Positions 61,089-64,000 of a stretch of DNA of 64,000 nucleotides are shown piece by piece. The stretch is from positions 62,001-126,000 of the forward strand of contig NZ_JALDAX010000011.1 of the NCBI RefSeq assembly GCF_022698145.1. The letters are read 5' to 3'. The position numbers were made by a program, and so were the translations under genes. The notes below the pieces were generated by a model, which was not told the origin of the DNA, did not search any database, and worked only from the letters and a program-made list of their open reading frames with translations. The stretch comes from Streptomyces spinosisporus. Its GTDB lineage: Bacteria; Actinomycetota; Actinomycetes; Streptomycetales; Streptomycetaceae. The number at the start of each line of letters is the position of its first letter. Positions within the stretch are counted from its first letter, which is position 1.

Positions 61089-61373
61089 TCATCCGTGGCA
61101 GAGGAGGACGATGAGACCGTCGCAGTCGTCGCCGTCGTCGTCCCAGTCGTCGTGACCGCGGTGGGCGCCGCGGTCGTCGTGGCGGTGGTCGGCCGTGGCC
61201 TTGGCGGGACCGTCCGGGCGGGGCGCCGCGGCCATGGCGGGTGAGGCCGCTCCCGCCAGGGCCGCACAGGCGAGGCCCAGTGCGGCTCCCACCGCGAGTA
61301 TTCGCGGAATGCGGGGGCCGGCCTTCTCGGAGTGACGGAGGGGTTCGCTGTGGTTGCGTTCTGCAGTGTTCAT
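61089..61373 (-). CDS. Small secreted His/Asp-rich protein
   Basis: 94 aa from the ATG at 61373. Residues 25-49 form a signal peptide (ILAVGAALGLACAALAGAA, then SPAMAAA). The mature ~45 residues are very rich in His and Asp (DHRHDDRGAHRGHDDWDDDGDD) and end in CDGLIVLLCHG with two Cys. This could bind a metal such as Zn, Ni or Cu outside the cell. No family is recognised, and the ribosome site is weak, so the call is modest. Confidence 0.55.
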   Translation of the reverse strand: MNTAERNHSEPLRHSEKAGPRIPRILAVGAALGLACAALAGAASPAMAAAPRPDGPAKATADHRHDDRGAHRGHDDWDDDGDDCDGLIVLLCHG

Positions 61374-61485
61374 GCAGTCACCGTGCCTGCCCCGACGGCC
61401 GATTTCGCGCCGGGCGGACCGATCGGGTGAGGCGGCCGTGACGACGCGGGCCCTTCATGGTCAACGCCCGTTCGTGCGGCCCCGG

Positions 61486-62091
61486 TCAGAGCGTGACGGT
61501 CTTGTACTCGACGTACTGGGAGAGCCCGACCGCGCCGTACTCGCGGCCGATCCCGCCGGCCTTGTAGCCGCCGAACGGTCCGTCGAAGGCGATGGGCGCA
61601 CCGTTGACCGTGACCGTGCCGGTCCTCAGCCGGCGGGCGACCGCGAGTGCATGGGCCCGGTCGGCGGACCACACCCCGCCCGAGAGCCCGTACTCGGAGT
61701 CGTTGGCGATCCGTACGGCGTCGTCCTCGTCGTCGTAGGCGATGACGTCGAGCACCGGGCCGAAGATCTCCTCCTGGGCGATCCGCATCGAGTTGTCGAC
61801 GTCGGCGAACACGGTCGGCGTCACGTAGTTGCCGCCCTCCAGCCCCGGGGGCACGTGCGGACCGCCGGTGACGAGCCGGGCGCCCTCCTTGATGCCGAGT
61901 TCGATGTAGTCCCGCACGCGCTGCTGCTGGTCCGGCCGGACCATCGGGCCGATGAAGGTGTCGGGGTCGTTCGGGTCGCCGACCTTGAGCGACTCCACCA
62001 GCTCCTTGAGCGCGGCGACAACCTCCTCGTAGCGGCTGCGCGGGGCGAGGATGCGGGTCTGTGCGATGCATGCCTCGCCGTTGTTGAGCTG
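61486..62091 (-). pseudogene. Aldehyde dehydrogenase, 3' fragment
   Basis: About 200 codons encode the C-terminal 40% of an aldehyde dehydrogenase. They start just before the catalytic loop (LNNGEACIAQTRILAPRSR, Cys in EACI) and run through QEEIFGPVLDVIAYDDE and FGGYKAGGIGREYG to the normal end. The NAD-binding half is missing. Only a GTG at 62107-62109 without a ribosome site could start it. The break lies where a TetR gene on the other strand begins, so both sit at one rearrangement point. Confidence 0.8.
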
Positions 62092-62633
62092 TGAGAGCAG
62101 ACGCAGCACGCAACCTGGAAGCCGTTCTGACGACCGGGGCGCGCATGCTCGCCGACGACCCCGGCGCGAGCATCGCCGCCATCGCGGCCGAGGCGGGTGT
62201 CGACCGGCGCACCGTCTACCGGCGCTTCCCCTCCCGCGAGGAACTGCTGGCAGCCATCTACGAAGCCCGCTACGAGGCCGTCGAGCGGGTCGTCGAGGAC
62301 GCGAGGCTGCGTGAGGCCCCCGTCGCCGTGGCCCTGCACCGCTACGTCGAGGGGATCATCGGCGTCAATCGCACGTGGCCCGTGGAACTCACCCGGCTGA
62401 AGGCCGACGAGGAGATCCGTGGGCGGCGCGACGCGTTGATCGGGGAGCTGGACGCGTTCTTGGAGCGTGCCGTCTCAGAGGGGCTGCTGCGTGCGGACCT
62501 TCCCGCCGCATGGACGGGTTCGCTGCTGCCGCAGCTGATGCATCTGGCCTCGCAGCAGATGTCTCAGCTCACCGCGGCTCAGGCCGCCGACCTGGTCGTC
62601 GACACGTTTCTGCAGGGGCTCGGCGCGCGGTGA
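62091..62633 (+). CDS. TetR-family regulator, possibly 5'-truncated
   Basis: 180 aa from a GTG at 62091 that has no ribosome site. The DNA-binding domain is essentially whole (DAARNLEAVLTTGARMLADD, then SIAAIAAEAGVDRRTVYRRFPSREEL). The C-terminal domain looks complete. TetR proteins of this type usually have some residues before RADAARN, so the original start was probably lost at the junction with the aldehyde dehydrogenase fragment. Its 3' end overlaps the convergent MFS gene by 65 bp. Whether it is expressed is doubtful. Confidence 0.7.
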   Translation: MRADAARNLEAVLTTGARMLADDPGASIAAIAAEAGVDRRTVYRRFPSREELLAAIYEARYEAVERVVEDARLREAPVAVALHRYVEGIIGVNRTWPVELTRLKADEEIRGRRDALIGELDAFLERAVSEGLLRADLPAAWTGSLLPQLMHLASQQMSQLTAAQAADLVVDTFLQGLGAR

Positions 62634-63792
62634 CACCCGGGGCGAGCCGGCCGCCGACGGCCGCTGCGAGGAGCAGCGCGGCGAGCGCGGTGAGGGCGGT
62701 GCCGCGCCAGCCGAAGGCGTCGAGCAGGGGAGCGGCGAGGGCGGTGCCGAGGGCGCCGATCGTGAAGTACAGCACCAGATAGACGCTGCTGAGACTGCCG
62801 GAGCGCTGCGGGTCGAGGGCGATGATCCGGCTCTGGTTGGCGGCCTGTGCCGCGAAGCATCCGGCGTCGAAGAGCGCGAGTCCGGCAGCGGTGACCGGCG
62901 GCATGCCCAGTCCGGCGGTCAGCGCTGCGACGCCGATCGCGGCGGCCGCCATGGAGGCGGTGATCACGGTGCGCGGGCTGTACCGGTCGGTGAGGCGTCC
63001 GGTCAGGGGCAGCGCGACGAAGCCGAGAAGTCCGGCCAGGCTGTAGAGGCCGATGGCGGTCGGGGCGAGCGAGTGGGGCGGCCGGGCGAGAGCGAGCGCG
63101 AGGGCGACCCAGACCAGGGTGAAGGCGAAGTACCAGAGGCCGCCTGCCACCACCGCGGTGCGCAGCTGCGGCACATCGCGCAGCAGCGGGGGAAGCGAGG
63201 CGAGGGCCGACCGGTAACCGCGGTCGGAGCGCGGCCGCTCCCGGGGCAGCACCAGGGCCGTGGCCCATGCGCCGAGCAGCGCGAGGGCGGCGAAGACGAG
63301 GAGCATCCGCCGCCAGCCGAGCGCGTCGGTGAGCGCACCTCCCGCGAGGCGGCTGAGCAGGATGCCGGCCGACATGCCGGCGGCCACCAGGGCCACGCCG
63401 GCACCGCGGCGTCCGGGCGCGGCGTGCCGTCCCGCGATGGTGCCGGCCTGGGCGGCGACGCTCGCGGACGCCCCGACGAGGACGTAGGCGGCCAGCAGGA
63501 CGACCGGCCCGGGTGCGGTGGCCGCGGCGACCAGAGCGGCGGCCAGGGCGCCGAGCTGCGCGGGGACCAGTCGGCCGGGGGCCACCCGGTCGGTGAGCGG
63601 CAGCAGGAGGGCGAAGCCGATCGTGCAGCCGACGAGGGCGGCGGTCGGTACGAGGCCGATGACGGCCGTGGAGACCCGCAGATCGGCGGCGACGACGCCG
63701 AGCGCGGGCTGGACGGCGTAGTTGTTCGCGATCGCCGTGCCCGCTGTAGCGGCGAGCAGGAGGGTGCCGCCGCGGGGGAGCGGCCGGGTCAC
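62569..63792 (-). CDS. MFS transporter
   Basis: 407 aa from the GTG at 63792, which overlaps the cupin stop (GTGA). It has about 12 hydrophobic segments. LLLPLTDRVAPGRLV resembles motif A between helices 2 and 3, and ALPLTGRLTDRYSPRTVI the repeat in the second half. It resembles YnfM-like efflux proteins. Coupling to a cupin-type regulator suggests regulated export of a small compound. Confidence 0.88.
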   Translation of the reverse strand: MTRPLPRGGTLLLAATAGTAIANNYAVQPALGVVAADLRVSTAVIGLVPTAALVGCTIGFALLLPLTDRVAPGRLVPAQLGALAAALVAAATAPGPVVLLAAYVLVGASASVAAQAGTIAGRHAAPGRRGAGVALVAAGMSAGILLSRLAGGALTDALGWRRMLLVFAALALLGAWATALVLPRERPRSDRGYRSALASLPPLLRDVPQLRTAVVAGGLWYFAFTLVWVALALALARPPHSLAPTAIGLYSLAGLLGFVALPLTGRLTDRYSPRTVITASMAAAAIGVAALTAGLGMPPVTAAGLALFDAGCFAAQAANQSRIIALDPQRSGSLSSVYLVLYFTIGALGTALAAPLLDAFGWRGTALTALAALLLAAAVGGRLAPGVTARRAPAETCRRPGRRPEPR

Positions 63793-64000
63793 GGCCGGGT
63801 GTCGCGGGTGAGGACGACGACGTAGCGGCACTCGGTCCCGGTGGTGTTGGCGAAGACACGGTCGGTGGGTGCGCCGAGTTCGATGGTGTCGCCCGGCTCG
63901 AGGTCATGGACGGTGTCGCCGTCGTGGAAGGTCAGCCGGCCGTCGAGGACCCAGACCACCTGCCGTACGAAGGCGAAGGCGGCCGCCGGGTACGGCACGC
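63789..64000 (-). CDS. Cupin-domain protein, C-terminal part (probable XRE-cupin regulator)
   Basis: Only the last ~70 codons are in the window; the gene continues past base 64000. FVRQVVWVLDGRLTFHDGDTVHDLEPGDTIEL followed by CRYVVVLTR is the cupin barrel found at the C-terminus of XRE-cupin regulators. The helix-turn-helix part would lie outside. It is coupled to the MFS gene by a 4-bp overlap, in line with local control of the pump. Confidence 0.75.
   Translation of the reverse strand, partial: VPYPAAAFAFVRQVVWVLDGRLTFHDGDTVHDLEPGDTIELGAPTDRVFANTTGTECRYVVVLTRDTRP

Overview
The window is high-GC DNA with actinobacterial gene style: GTG/ATG starts, GGAGG-type ribosome sites, ATGA/GTGA coupled genes, Tat exporters and many LacI/LysR/TetR regulators. 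It almost certainly comes from a Streptomyces chromosome or a close relative. No rRNA, tRNA, CRISPR array, phage or intact insertion sequence was seen.

Layout. 1-5 kb: remains of a fructan/sugar operon (LacI regulator, GH32 beta-fructosidase, MalG-type permease), cut inside the malF-type permease at about 3.70 kb. The cut abuts the 3' half of a TauD-type dioxygenase and a luciferase-like monooxygenase. 5-13 kb: metallophosphoesterase, MHYT membrane protein, CYTH-CHAD protein, F420/FMN-type oxidoreductase, Tat-exported metallo-beta-lactamase-fold hydrolase and a DHA2-type efflux pump.

13.2-37.6 kb is the most interesting part: a large catabolic island. Its left half holds two LigM-like tetrahydrofolate (THF)-dependent O-demethylases with metF, folD and purU. 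Together these can move a methyl group from a methoxylated (probably aromatic) substrate to THF and oxidise it to formate. An identical 15-bp motif stands before ligM, before the divergent lysR and before a LacI-type regulator, with a fourth variant copy before ligM; it is probably the operator of the module. Its right half (22.4-37.6 kb) holds a cupin, a carboxymuconolactone-decarboxylase-family protein, a second nearly twin LysR, a type I extradiol dioxygenase, two aldehyde dehydrogenases, a fumarylacetoacetase-fold hydrolase, another VOC protein, an alpha/beta hydrolase, a HbpS/GlcG protein, a MetE-like protein that appears to have lost all its zinc ligands, an LhgO-type oxidase, an amidohydrolase, a ThDP enzyme and an LDH2-type dehydrogenase. 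I read this as a demethylation plus ring-cleavage pathway. The substrate is not provable from sequence.

37.6-49.6 kb: a two-component system whose kinase lacks a canonical start at its best ribosome site, a DUF3500 Tat protein, an amino-acid permease, an arsenic cluster (arsC, arsR, divergent arsM) with a 13-bp inverted repeat, a secreted M4 metalloprotease, a secreted GH64 beta-1,3-glucanase with two abutting perfect palindromes upstream, and a dienelactone hydrolase.

49.7-64 kb: YciO/Sua5-like protein, FusB-like zinc-finger protein, TetR with palindromic operator, SGNH hydrolase, PucR regulator, divergent P450 and alpha/beta hydrolase, DoxX, hemerythrin, LysR, DUF4177, MmcQ and small membrane or secreted proteins. 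A 5'-truncated aldehyde dehydrogenase abuts a TetR gene at about 62.09 kb, a second rearrangement junction. An MFS pump and a partial cupin regulator end the window.
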